This document shows, one piece after another, positions 20,643 through 28,313 of a stretch of 64,000 nucleotides of DNA (positions within the stretch are counted from its first letter, which is position 1; each line of letters starts with the position of its first letter). Under the pieces are notes generated by a model. That model was not told the origin of the DNA and did no database searches. It saw only the letters and a list, made by a program, of their open reading frames with translations. The translations under genes were made by a program, and so were the position numbers. Source of the stretch: Paludibacteraceae bacterium (lineage in GTDB: Bacteria > Bacteroidota > Bacteroidia > Bacteroidales > Paludibacteraceae); the NCBI GenBank assembly GCA_017550335.1, contig JAFZPM010000049.1, positions 62,001-126,000 of the forward strand, written 5' to 3'.

Positions 20643-20676
20643 GACACTGCTTCGTGAGAAGCGGTGTCTTTTTTTT
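20643..20676 (+). terminator. aspS terminator
   Basis: GACACTGCTTC (20643-20653) pairs with GAAGCGGTGTC (20658-20668) around a 4-nt loop with one G-T pair, followed by eight T. Confidence 0.85.
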
Positions 20677-20701
20677 GTGGATAACTTAAAAGATATTCCC
20701 G

Positions 20702-20731
20702 TTTGAAAAAACAAAATCTTTATTATCTTTG
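20702..20731 (+). promoter_or_regulatory. Promoter of the nucleoside phosphorylase-tilS pair
   Basis: TTTG (20702-20705), 18 nt, TATCTTTG (20724-20731). Confidence 0.55.
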
Positions 20732-20791
20732 GTAAAAGGTGAATTCTTTTAATTCATCGTCGTAATAGTGTTTAACATAAAATAGAGGATT

Positions 20792-21664
20792 ATGCCAAAC
20801 AGAATAATACCACCTTCCGAACTGATCATCAACGAGGATGGATCCATATTCCACCTTCACGTCAAGCCAGAACAACTGGCGGACACGGTGATTCTAGTGG
20901 GAGACCCGACAAGAGTCAGCATGGTCGCCTCCTTCTTCGACAGCATCGAATGTGACGTCCAAAGCCGTGAATTCCACACGATTACGGGCGTCCATAAAGG
21001 GAAGAGGATATCCTGCGTCTCCCATGGCATCGGAACGGACAATATCGACATCGTGGTCACCGAACTGGATGCGCTGAAAAACATCGATTTCCGGACCAGA
21101 TGCGTCAAGGAGCACCACACCACACTGACGATGGTCAGAATCGGCACTTCAGGAGGACTGCAGGATTTCACGCCTGTGGGCTCTTACGTGGTCTCTAAGC
21201 GCTCGATAGGCTTCGATGGCATGCTACGGTTCTACGACCTCCCGGAAGGCGTCACAGACGAGGATTTCGAGTCAAAATTCTGTGAATACACCAATTGGAG
21301 GAAAAAACTATGCATACCTTACGTGGTCTCGGCCGACGAGGAACTGGTCAACCGTATCGGGAAAGACATGGTGATGGGCGTGACCATCTCCGCTCCAGGC
21401 TTCTACGGTCCACAAGGACGATTTGTCCGCATCCCTCTGGCAGACCCCGAACTGAACAAGAAAATCATGTCGTTCGACTACAATGGCGAGAAAATCACCA
21501 ATTACGAAATGGAAAGCTCCGCCGTCGCAGGAATGGCGAAACTGTTGGGACATAAAGCCATGACGGTATGCTGCATCATCGCCGGACGGGTCGACAAGAG
21601 CATGAACACCTCATACAAGGGTACAATGGAAGGTCTCATTAAAACTGTGTTGGAAAGAATTTGA
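20792..21664 (+). CDS. Nucleoside phosphorylase (uridine phosphorylase-like, PNP_UDP family)
   Basis: Members of this family cleave nucleosides with phosphate to a base and ribose-1-phosphate in nucleoside salvage. The 290 residues show the phosphate-binding segment VGDPTRVSM (about 36), a SHGIGTDNIDIV strand (about 75), the base-site glycine loop GTSGG (about 120) and the ribose-binding block NYEMESSAVAGMA (about 240), which carries the family's Met-Glu-Ser signature. The long N-terminus and this combination suit the Bacteroidetes uridine phosphorylase-like group more than the hexameric DeoD type. It lies 12 nt upstream of tilS and is probably co-transcribed with it. Substrate preference is inferred. 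Confidence 0.83.
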   Translation: MPNRIIPPSELIINEDGSIFHLHVKPEQLADTVILVGDPTRVSMVASFFDSIECDVQSREFHTITGVHKGKRISCVSHGIGTDNIDIVVTELDALKNIDFRTRCVKEHHTTLTMVRIGTSGGLQDFTPVGSYVVSKRSIGFDGMLRFYDLPEGVTDEDFESKFCEYTNWRKKLCIPYVVSADEELVNRIGKDMVMGVTISAPGFYGPQGRFVRIPLADPELNKKIMSFDYNGEKITNYEMESSAVAGMAKLLGHKAMTVCCIIAGRVDKSMNTSYKGTMEGLIKTVLERI

Positions 21665-21676
21665 AGATAGAAGAGG

Positions 21677-22987
21677 ATGGGAAAAATATCGGAATGCTCC
21701 TTTGCCGAACTCATACCAAAAGGAGCGAAAATAATAGTGGGACTGAGCGGCGGAGCCGACTCCATCACGCTATTAGATTCGTTGCACAAACAAGGTTATA
21801 TGTGCATTGCAGCGCATTGCAACTTCCATATTCGCAACGAAGAGGCTAATCGTGACTCAGAATTTGCACATTCGCAAGCAAATGCGCGAAAAATTCCCTT
21901 CTTCCGAATCGATTTCAACACCAACGAATACGCCACCCTCAAAGGCATATCCACAGAAATGGCGGCGAGAAACTTGCGCTATCAATGGTTCGCGGAACTC
22001 AAAGAGAGGGTGAAGGCAGACTACATCGCGGTGGCCCACCATGCGGATGACAGCATCGAAACCTTCCTGATCAACCTATCCAGAGGAACTGGGCTGAAAG
22101 GATTATCCGGCATCAAAAAAATGCAGGGCGACATCGTCAGACCATTGCTCGAATTCACAAAGAAAGACATCCTCGAATACATAGAGGAGCAGGGATTATC
22201 GTATGTGGATGATTCCACGAACTTCGAAAGTGTCTATTTACGGAACAAATTCAGGAACCAGGTCATTCCCTTGCTGGAACAGATCAATCCAGCCTTCCGA
22301 CAGAACATGATGCAGACCATCTCACATCTACGCATGGCGGAGCAATTCGTGTCGCACCAGCTTTCGGCCCTCACAGGGATAATCCAGCACGGTAACGGAT
22401 GGACAATACCTAAACAAAACATCCTTTCCAACCCCGACAACGAATTCATCCTATACGAGACACTGAGTCCCTTCGGCTTCTCGTCCGACGTCGTGCAGAA
22501 ATTGCTCCACTTAGGGATGGATGGCACAGGGAAACACTTCCTTTCCTCCCGATACGAACTGCGCTGCGAAAGAACGGAGTGGGAGATAGTCCCCATCCAA
22601 AAAAGGAGGGAGGTTTCCTACACGATCAAAGACCCCGATGACGTGCAAAATCTACCCATCCGACTAAAAATCGACCTGATTTCAGCCGAAAACCTGACCA
22701 TCAGGAAGGAAAAACGGACTTGCTACGTGGATTTTGACAAGATTACCTTCCCTTTATATTTAAGAAACAGTAAATCAGGAGATTATTTCTATCCATTCGG
22801 CATGAAAGGACGTAAGAAGACCAGTGATTTCTTTATCGACAACCACTATTCGCAGGCAAAAAAGGAAAAAACATGGGTTCTGACCAACTCCGACGGAGAA
22901 ATCATCTGGATAGTAGGAGAGCGAGCCGACAACAGATTCAGAATCGAGGGGACAACCCGCCAAGTCTACCTCTTCTCAATCGAATAG
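21677..22987 (+). CDS. tilS: tRNA(Ile)-lysidine synthase TilS
   Basis: TilS adds lysine to C34 of tRNA-Ile(CAU), changing its codon reading from AUG to AUA. The 436 residues have the N-type ATP pyrophosphatase loop SGGADS (24-29), a HCNFHIR segment following the first helix, the AVAHHADDSIETFLINL block (about 115-130) and a C-terminal TilS-type substrate-binding domain. The length is normal for the long form. The gene ends 63 nt before the convergent HAD gene, with no obvious terminator between them. Confidence 0.93.
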   Translation: MGKISECSFAELIPKGAKIIVGLSGGADSITLLDSLHKQGYMCIAAHCNFHIRNEEANRDSEFAHSQANARKIPFFRIDFNTNEYATLKGISTEMAARNLRYQWFAELKERVKADYIAVAHHADDSIETFLINLSRGTGLKGLSGIKKMQGDIVRPLLEFTKKDILEYIEEQGLSYVDDSTNFESVYLRNKFRNQVIPLLEQINPAFRQNMMQTISHLRMAEQFVSHQLSALTGIIQHGNGWTIPKQNILSNPDNEFILYETLSPFGFSSDVVQKLLHLGMDGTGKHFLSSRYELRCERTEWEIVPIQKRREVSYTIKDPDDVQNLPIRLKIDLISAENLTIRKEKRTCYVDFDKITFPLYLRNSKSGDYFYPFGMKGRKKTSDFFIDNHYSQAKKEKTWVLTNSDGEIIWIVGERADNRFRIEGTTRQVYLFSIE

Positions 22988-23050
22988 GCAAGCAAAATTG
23001 TTCGACAAAGTCCAATGGAAAATATGGGGAAATGTACGGGGACACTCCGA

Positions 23051-23521
23051 CTAGCGTTTCCTGGCGTTAACCTCTTGCCTGACTTTCTCAAGCCATTCGC
23101 CGAAACGGATAAAGATATTTTTAGGGGAAGAGGTATTCGCCTCCCGTTGCGGCTCAAAATACGAGAATGCTTTTCCGGACGTCACCTGACGATAGATAGT
23201 CGTCCAATCAGGCACACCGCCCAAATTACGGTCGTCGATGAAGAGATGGGCGTTCACCTTGCAGGAAAAATAAGCAGAAGAGTCAGGTTCCCCCTCCTCG
23301 AAGCAATGCGTATTGACCGCATCGAACACCAAGCCACGTTCCTCGCACCATTTCAGCGCCTCATCGAGGTATTCACCGTTCCTGACCGTCCATAAGATCA
23401 GCACATGGTGCTGCTCCTTCTGGAACTTCTTCAGGACATCCACCGCAAACGGACGTTCTTCCCCAATCTCAGGGAAACAATTCTCGACGATCGTACCGTC
23501 AAAATCCACCGCTATTCGCAT
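23051..23521 (-). CDS. Small HAD-superfamily phosphatase-like protein
   Basis: The 156-residue protein has the HAD nucleophile motif DFDGT (residues 6-10), with Asp6 and Asp8, a threonine in LILWTVRNGEYL (motif II, about 48) and FIDDRNLGG (motif IV, about 94). The cap is minimal. Such short Bacteroidetes HAD proteins are usually annotated as hydrolases of unknown substrate. Its start overlaps the 3' end of the membrane-protein gene at 23512-23988 by 10 nt, so the two are translationally linked, with recR upstream in the same direction. Confidence 0.78.
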   Translation of the reverse strand: MRIAVDFDGTIVENCFPEIGEERPFAVDVLKKFQKEQHHVLILWTVRNGEYLDEALKWCEERGLVFDAVNTHCFEEGEPDSSAYFSCKVNAHLFIDDRNLGGVPDWTTIYRQVTSGKAFSYFEPQREANTSSPKNIFIRFGEWLEKVRQEVNARKR

Positions 23522-23988
23522 GATTTCTCCTCCTGGTGATTCTCCAACATATAGGTCAGATCGTTACGATTCGGTTTGCAGAAAAAGAGCAGGAAAAGCA
23601 GGCAGATCACCACGCACAAGAAGGCGGACTGCGATCCGAAGACCATCCAGGCGATGAAATTCAACGCTAGAGCCACCAATACGACACCGATACGCAACAG
23701 GAACCACTTGACGATATGGGCCACCTTCTGCTCTTCATCCTTCTCCTTCGGAAGTTTATTCTTCGTATAGACGTGGTACAGACGGAGGGACAATGGGATT
23801 CCCAAAAGCATGGTGAGGATAGCGATAGACTCGCCGACGATCCTATCCGACTGGTCTTTTATCACCATCACATCATGGTTGGGGTTATAAACACTCATAT
23901 AATAGAAAGCGTATACGACGGCAAGCAACACGACGCCCATAATGACCCAGAAAGCAACCGTCATTTTCTTTATCCAATCCATCTTCAT
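23512..23988 (-). CDS. Small integral membrane protein, function unknown
   Basis: The 158 residues hold about four hydrophobic segments: near 10-30, 52-70, 90-112 and 115-135. Short charged loops separate them (for example TKNKLPKEKDEEQK), and the tail is polar. No catalytic or binding motif is recognised. It lies 21 nt downstream of recR and overlaps the HAD gene by 10 nt, forming a recR-membrane protein-HAD operon. The role is unknown. Confidence 0.65.
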   Translation of the reverse strand: MKMDWIKKMTVAFWVIMGVVLLAVVYAFYYMSVYNPNHDVMVIKDQSDRIVGESIAILTMLLGIPLSLRLYHVYTKNKLPKEKDEEQKVAHIVKWFLLRIGVVLVALALNFIAWMVFGSQSAFLCVVICLLFLLFFCKPNRNDLTYMLENHQEEKSCE

Positions 23989-24009
23989 GGTATAGTCAAT
24001 TTAGAATTA

Positions 24010-24621
24010 TCACATTTTATAGGGGGTACGATTAAGGATGGAACGTCCCAACGTCACCTCGTCCGCATATTCCAGCTCGTCACCGATGGAAACGCCCCGG
24101 GCTATCGTGGTGATCTCCACATCAAACCTGGAGAGTTTCTTGTATAGGTAAAAGTTGGTCGTGTCCCCCTCCATCGTCGGACTCAAGGCCAAAATCACCT
24201 CCTTTATGCCGCCAGCCTCCAGCCGTGCGATCAGTTCATCGATCGCCAAATCAGAGGGGCCCACACCGTCCATAGGAGAAATAACGCCGCCTAGGACATG
24301 GTAGAGGCCGTGAAACTGCTGGGTATTCTCGACAGAAATCACCTCGTTGATGTTCTCCACGACGCAAATCTGAGACGAATCGCGCCGCTCGTCCGCACAA
24401 ATACCACAGATATCCGAATCGGAGATGTTATGGCAAACCTTACAGTACCGAATACCATTGCGTAATGTAATGAAAGCATTACCGAACTGTTCCACATCCT
24501 CACGGCTCTGGCGCAACAAATGCAACACCAACCTCAATGCGGTTTTCTTCCCTATGCCGGGCAATTTAGAAAACTCCTTTACGGCATTATCCAAAAGAAT
24601 CGAAGAACACGGATTATCCAT
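24010..24621 (-). CDS. recR: Recombination mediator RecR
   Basis: RecR works with RecO (and RecF) to load RecA on single-stranded gaps. The 203 residues include an N-terminal helix-hairpin-helix ([13 protein letters not shown], about 20-32), a four-cysteine zinc finger (Cys60, 63, 72 and 75), a Toprim domain starting at [10 protein letters not shown] (about 85) and a C-terminal Walker-B-like strand. This is the usual bacterial size and order. A minus-strand -7 box TAAATTTG (24651-24658) lies about 30 nt upstream. Confidence 0.95.
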   Translation of the reverse strand: MDNPCSSILLDNAVKEFSKLPGIGKKTALRLVLHLLRQSREDVEQFGNAFITLRNGIRYCKVCHNISDSDICGICADERRDSSQICVVENINEVISVENTQQFHGLYHVLGGVISPMDGVGPSDLAIDELIARLEAGGIKEVILALSPTMEGDTTNFYLYKKLSRFDVEITTIARGVSIGDELEYADEVTLGRSILNRTPYKM

Positions 24622-24752
24622 TCTCTACAACTAGCTTTGATATACGTATGCAAATTTATAAAAAATAGGGCATCCCTAAAAATAATTAAGGTCTGGTATC
24701 ACCGTCACACTGAAAAACCATGTTTTTTCTGGTTGAAAGTTAACCTCACGAG

Positions 24753-24800
24753 AATCGAATATTTGGAATCCCCTTCACACCACACGGGAAATATTCGATT
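24753..24800. repeat. 12-bp perfect inverted repeat
   Basis: AATCGAATATTT (24753-24764) is mirrored by AAATATTCGATT (24789-24800), separated by 24 nt. It lies at the recR side of the AT-rich regulator region. It may be a hairpin or a two-half operator; no T tract follows on either strand, so a terminator is unlikely. Confidence 0.6.
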
Positions 24801-24888
24801 TTCGTACATATGGGATTTTACAGGAATCTAAGCCACAAGGGGAGTTTAGATCTGTTTTATAGAGCATACAAAATAGCACTGAAAAATT

Positions 24889-25064
24889 GCACATTTGTAA
24901 AACTGCAAATTCACGTATACACACCATTACAAATGTAAAACGCAAAAATTCGATGGTAAAAATCATAATTTTACAGTCTGTAATTAGCTAAAAATACATT
25001 TGTAAATATACAATTGTAAACATTTACAACAATATAAAAACACCGACAGATTACAATAATGTAA
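24889..25064. promoter_or_regulatory. Cluster of TTACA/TGTAA palindromic operator-like sites
   Basis: The segment holds at least six related sites: TTACA-AA-TGTAA at 24927-24938 (perfect), TTACA-N3-TGTAA at 24971-24983, TACA-TT-TGTA at 24995-25004, the palindrome TACAATTGTA at 25009-25018, an opposite-phase TGTAAA-N1-ATTTACA at 25016-25028, and TTACA-N4-TGTAA at 25051-25064. A half site starts the series (24891-24900). Spacing is irregular. The shared core suggests binding sites for one dimeric regulator, most simply the XRE protein encoded at 25778. Confidence 0.55.
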
Positions 25065-25260
25065 ATGCAAATTTAAACAGATAAATATAGTAATATCAGT
25101 TAATTAAATATCGAAAACGAAACTTTCACTTTAAATAAAAACATTACATCGTCCAAAAAATGGGAAAATAGCCGATTTTACCATCAAAAATATTTAACAC
25201 AAAATACATACAACGTTATATATTAAACATTTATACAATTAAAGTAAAACTAAAACTTTA

Positions 25261-25680
25261 AAAACATGGAGAATTTAAGGGAAACGATCTGACGATGAAA
25301 CAGTAAAGCTGTCACTTACAAGGGCAATGTCAGTAGAAAATACGGCTATTTTTGGCGTGACGTACCACAAAAACCGCCCATATCGCATAAAACGGGTGAA
25401 ATAAAGGTATTTATTAGCCGCACAGTCCATTAATCCTCCTCTGGGCACATAATTGGCCGCCTAAGGAGATATAGAGGCACCAGAGCACAAGAAAAAAGTC
25501 CCACACAAGAGTAAAATGGATGAATGGCTGAAAGCCACCACTATTACACGAACAGGATGCTTAGGAACGTCTGACAAACGCAGCGATTGAACACGGAAAT
25601 ACAAGTATCTGCCTCCAAACTTGAAGTCGGATTTTTACAACAGGATTAAAGGCTATTACATACGTAAACAACGAGTATGC
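25261..25680. other. Non-coding stretch of unknown origin between the two operator clusters
   Basis: This part is less AT-rich than its flanks (roughly mid-40s percent GC by eye). It has only tiny open frames, for example one of 25 codons starting at 25328, and none resembles a known protein on either strand. It could be a decayed gene or a long leader. I see no insertion-sequence ends or tRNA-like structure. Confidence 0.4.
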
Positions 25681-25684
25681 ATAT

Positions 25685-25754
25685 TTACACTTGTAATTTA
25701 CAAAAATAAATAACAATTTTACATTGGTAAACAAAATATTAATTACATTTGTAA
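25685..25754. promoter_or_regulatory. Operator-like palindromes just upstream of the XRE gene
   Basis: Two perfect TTACA-N2-TGTAA sites (25685-25696 and 25743-25754) and one with a single mismatch (25719-25730) lie within 95 nt of the start codon at 25778. They share the core of the upstream cluster. Their position suggests autoregulation. Confidence 0.6.
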
Positions 25755-25777
25755 ATCGAACATTTTACAAAATAAAA

Positions 25778-26386
25778 ATGACAAAAAGTGTAGCAGAACG
25801 CATTGCGGAAATCATAAAGATGGAGAATTTGACCAATTCTCAGTTCGCACAGCTGATCGGTATACAACCATCGGCGGTGACGCACCTACTCAGCGGCAGA
25901 AATGCGCCAAGTTTGCAGGTCATACAGAAGATTCTTGACACTTTTCGAGGAATTAGTCCAGAATGGTTCGTGTCAGGCATTGGAGATATGTACAGAAAAT
26001 CACCCGAACAGATTGAAAACAAGGTAGATACAACAAAAAAGCAGCAAAGTTATCCCTATCAGCAGTCGTTATTTCCTGAGATTCCGATACCTCCACAGGA
26101 ATATGGCAAGGAAAACGAGATAAATTCCAACGACGATGAAAAGGAAAAATACGCGAGCGAACCGAGGTATGAGCAAGCGCCGATCCAACGACAAGAAAAT
26201 CCATTATGGAGCGGAACGTACAACAACGCACCCCAACAACCGATGGCGAACACACCGGTGCAACCTCAGGAAGAAAAAAAGGAGAAACCGGAACCCATTC
26301 CAGTCTCTCCCCGTATCGTGAAAAAAATCATCGTATTCTATTCGGACAACACCTACGAAGAATACGGTGCGCAACTCAACAACTAA
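25778..26386 (+). CDS. XRE-family helix-turn-helix transcriptional regulator
   Basis: The 202-residue protein has an N-terminal Cro/CI-type DNA-binding domain (residues 3-65), with the helix-turn-helix in LTNSQFAQLIGIQPSAVTHL. A long Pro/Gln/Glu-rich flexible region follows (about 75-170), then a short hydrophobic C-terminal motif (KKIIVFYSDNTYEEYG). That tail recurs, in my recollection, in Bacteroidetes XRE proteins and may mediate dimerisation. An in-frame ATG at 25724 is possible, but it overlaps the operators, so 25778 is preferred. The stop codon abuts the convergent dnaJ stop. The dense palindromes upstream suggest it controls itself and perhaps other genes. Confidence 0.82.
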   Translation: MTKSVAERIAEIIKMENLTNSQFAQLIGIQPSAVTHLLSGRNAPSLQVIQKILDTFRGISPEWFVSGIGDMYRKSPEQIENKVDTTKKQQSYPYQQSLFPEIPIPPQEYGKENEINSNDDEKEKYASEPRYEQAPIQRQENPLWSGTYNNAPQQPMANTPVQPQEEKKEKPEPIPVSPRIVKKIIVFYSDNTYEEYGAQLNN

Positions 26387-27547
26387 TTAGTTGAACATAC
26401 TCTTGAACCTGGACAAGAAGTTGCGCTTAGCGCTTTCCGTCGGAGTCATGTTCTCCGACTTGTCGAGTTCCTCGAAGATCTTCTTCTCCTCTTTCGAGAG
26501 ATGTTCAGGGATATAGACCCCTATATTCACCAACAAATCGCCGTTTCCGTAGCCATTGACGGACGGAAGGCCCTTGCCCTTCAGGCGTAAGACCTTGCCC
26601 GGCTGCGTACCCGCCTCGATTTTCACCTTCACCTTGGAATCCACCGAAGGAATCTCCGCCGTACCACCGTTCACCAACATTGGAACAGAGAACAAAGCGT
26701 TGTAAATAAGGTCGTTTTCGTCGCGTATAAGCTCATTATCGGGTTCTTCCTCTATCAACACCTGTAAGTCGCCGTCAATGCCGCCATTTCGAGCCGCATT
26801 GCCCTTTCCTTTGACGCTGAAATACATTCCGTCAGCCACGCCGGCAGGAATCTTAACAGGGATGACCTCCTCCTCCTGGACGACACCCGTACCTCCACAA
26901 TGCTTACATTTCTTCGTGATGGTCGTACCCATACCGTTACAGTTCGGACATTCGGACTGCACCTGCATGGCGCCGAAAAGCGAATTCGTGACACGGTTCA
27001 CCACACCTGCGCCACCGCAAGTGGTACACTTCGTGACAGAATTACTATCTTCCGCACCGCTTCCGTTACATGCGGCGCACTTGACATAACGTTTCACCTT
27101 CAGCTTCTTCTCCACGCCGAAAGCCACATCCTTCAGCGTCACCTTCACACGGACACGCAGATCGGAGCCCTTGCGGACCCTCTTCCCGCCGCCTCCGCCA
27201 CCGAAGCCGCTGAAACCACCAAAGCCGCCACCGAAGTGGCCACCGAAAATATTACCGAATTGGGCGAAGATATCCTCCATAGACATACCGCCGCCATCGA
27301 AGCCGCCGCCGCCAGAGAAACCGTCCAAACCCGCATGTCCGAACCGATCGTAACGGGCTCGTTTATCGGCATTGCTGAGGACGTCGTACGCCTCCGCAGC
27401 CTCCTTAAACTTCTCCTCGGCAGTCTTATCCCCCGGATTCTTGTCCGGGTGATACTGAATGGCCAATTTACGGTAAGCCTTCTTTATCTCATCAGCAGAA
27501 GCGTCCTTGGAAACCCCCAACACTTCATAATAATCTCTCTTTGCCAT
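26387..27547 (-). CDS. dnaJ: Chaperone protein DnaJ
   Basis: DnaJ is the Hsp40 co-chaperone that stimulates DnaK. The 386 residues hold an N-terminal J domain with HPD (33-35), a Gly/Phe-rich linker that is unusually glycine-rich (about 75-125), four CxxCxGxG zinc repeats ([32 protein letters not shown], about 155-225) and the C-terminal substrate-binding domains. It lies 11 nt downstream of grpE. No dnaK is in the window, as is common in Bacteroidetes where grpE-dnaJ is a separate unit. No CIRCE element is seen upstream of the pair. Confidence 0.97.
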   Translation of the reverse strand: MAKRDYYEVLGVSKDASADEIKKAYRKLAIQYHPDKNPGDKTAEEKFKEAAEAYDVLSNADKRARYDRFGHAGLDGFSGGGGFDGGGMSMEDIFAQFGNIFGGHFGGGFGGFSGFGGGGGGKRVRKGSDLRVRVKVTLKDVAFGVEKKLKVKRYVKCAACNGSGAEDSNSVTKCTTCGGAGVVNRVTNSLFGAMQVQSECPNCNGMGTTITKKCKHCGGTGVVQEEEVIPVKIPAGVADGMYFSVKGKGNAARNGGIDGDLQVLIEEEPDNELIRDENDLIYNALFSVPMLVNGGTAEIPSVDSKVKVKIEAGTQPGKVLRLKGKGLPSVNGYGNGDLLVNIGVYIPEHLSKEEKKIFEELDKSENMTPTESAKRNFLSRFKSMFN

Positions 27548-27558
27548 ATCGTAACAAA

Positions 27559-28158
27559 TTATTGTCCCACAATAACCTTAGCGAAACGGAGCACCTTGTC
27601 TTTCAACATATACCCCTTCTGCGTACAGTCGACGACCTTGCCCTTCAGATCCTCGGAAGGAGCAGGGATCATCGTAATAGCCTCGTGAAAATCGACATTG
27701 AACGGAGCACCTTGCGTCTCGATCGGTGTGACACCGTTCTGAGCCAGGAACGAATTGAACTTGCTGTATATCAAATCGACGCCTTCCTTTACGGAAGAGA
27801 CCTCCGTAGCACTCTCCATCGCCTTCATCGCACGCTCGAAATCGTCCACAAGAGGCAACATGTTCGCGAATATGCCTTCGCCCGCAGACTTGATCAACTC
27901 CGAACGGGCCTTCAATGCCTGCTTCTTGTAGTTCTCGAAATCAGCGTACAAACGGATATAGTCATCATGTAATTTAGCGCATTTTTCCTCCAGCTCCTTC
28001 ACTTTGTCCGCATCAGAGCCAGCTCCGTCCGCAGCCTCCTCGGGAGCCTCCGCCTTCGTATCCGCAGCCTCCTCAGCGGCAGATGCGTCGACTTTCACTT
28101 CTTCGTTTTCATTCTCAATCGGTTGTGATTGATTATCCATTGTTGCATTCTCTTCCAT
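27559..28158 (-). CDS. grpE: Nucleotide exchange factor GrpE
   Basis: GrpE releases ADP from DnaK. The 199-residue protein has a disordered acidic Ala/Glu-rich N-terminus (about 1-55), a long coiled-coil helix ([21 protein letters not shown], about 68-90) and the C-terminal beta-domain with [19 protein letters not shown] and the final KVIVGQ. A second Met at residue 7 (28140) is a possible alternative start. It is the first gene of grpE-dnaJ. A -7-like TATGTTTA (28186-28193, minus) is near the start. Confidence 0.95.
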   Translation of the reverse strand: MEENATMDNQSQPIENENEEVKVDASAAEEAADTKAEAPEEAADGAGSDADKVKELEEKCAKLHDDYIRLYADFENYKKQALKARSELIKSAGEGIFANMLPLVDDFERAMKAMESATEVSSVKEGVDLIYSKFNSFLAQNGVTPIETQGAPFNVDFHEAITMIPAPSEDLKGKVVDCTQKGYMLKDKVLRFAKVIVGQ

Positions 28159-28313
28159 CGTATATTAAATTTTCATTATTAGCGTAAACATATAGTGTCT
28201 CATAAATAACCTATCAAAAAATTTGCCATCCCGCATATCCGCACTAAAACATGACACTGTGACACGACAGCAGACATTCTGGCGGATTCCTCAAGGAAAT
28301 ATCTGACAGAAAA

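Noticed and set aside
25328-25405. 25-codon frame (MSVENTAIFGVTYHKNRPYR...) in the unassigned region
   Set aside because: Short, no ribosome site or match recalled; could be real but not supported.
24622-25777. Possible CRISPR leader or insertion-sequence remnant
   Set aside because: The palindromes are not evenly spaced with unique spacers, and no transposase or target duplications are visible.
28159-28250. CIRCE element for grpE-dnaJ
   Set aside because: No TTAGCACTC-N9-GAGTGCTAA-like inverted repeat is present.
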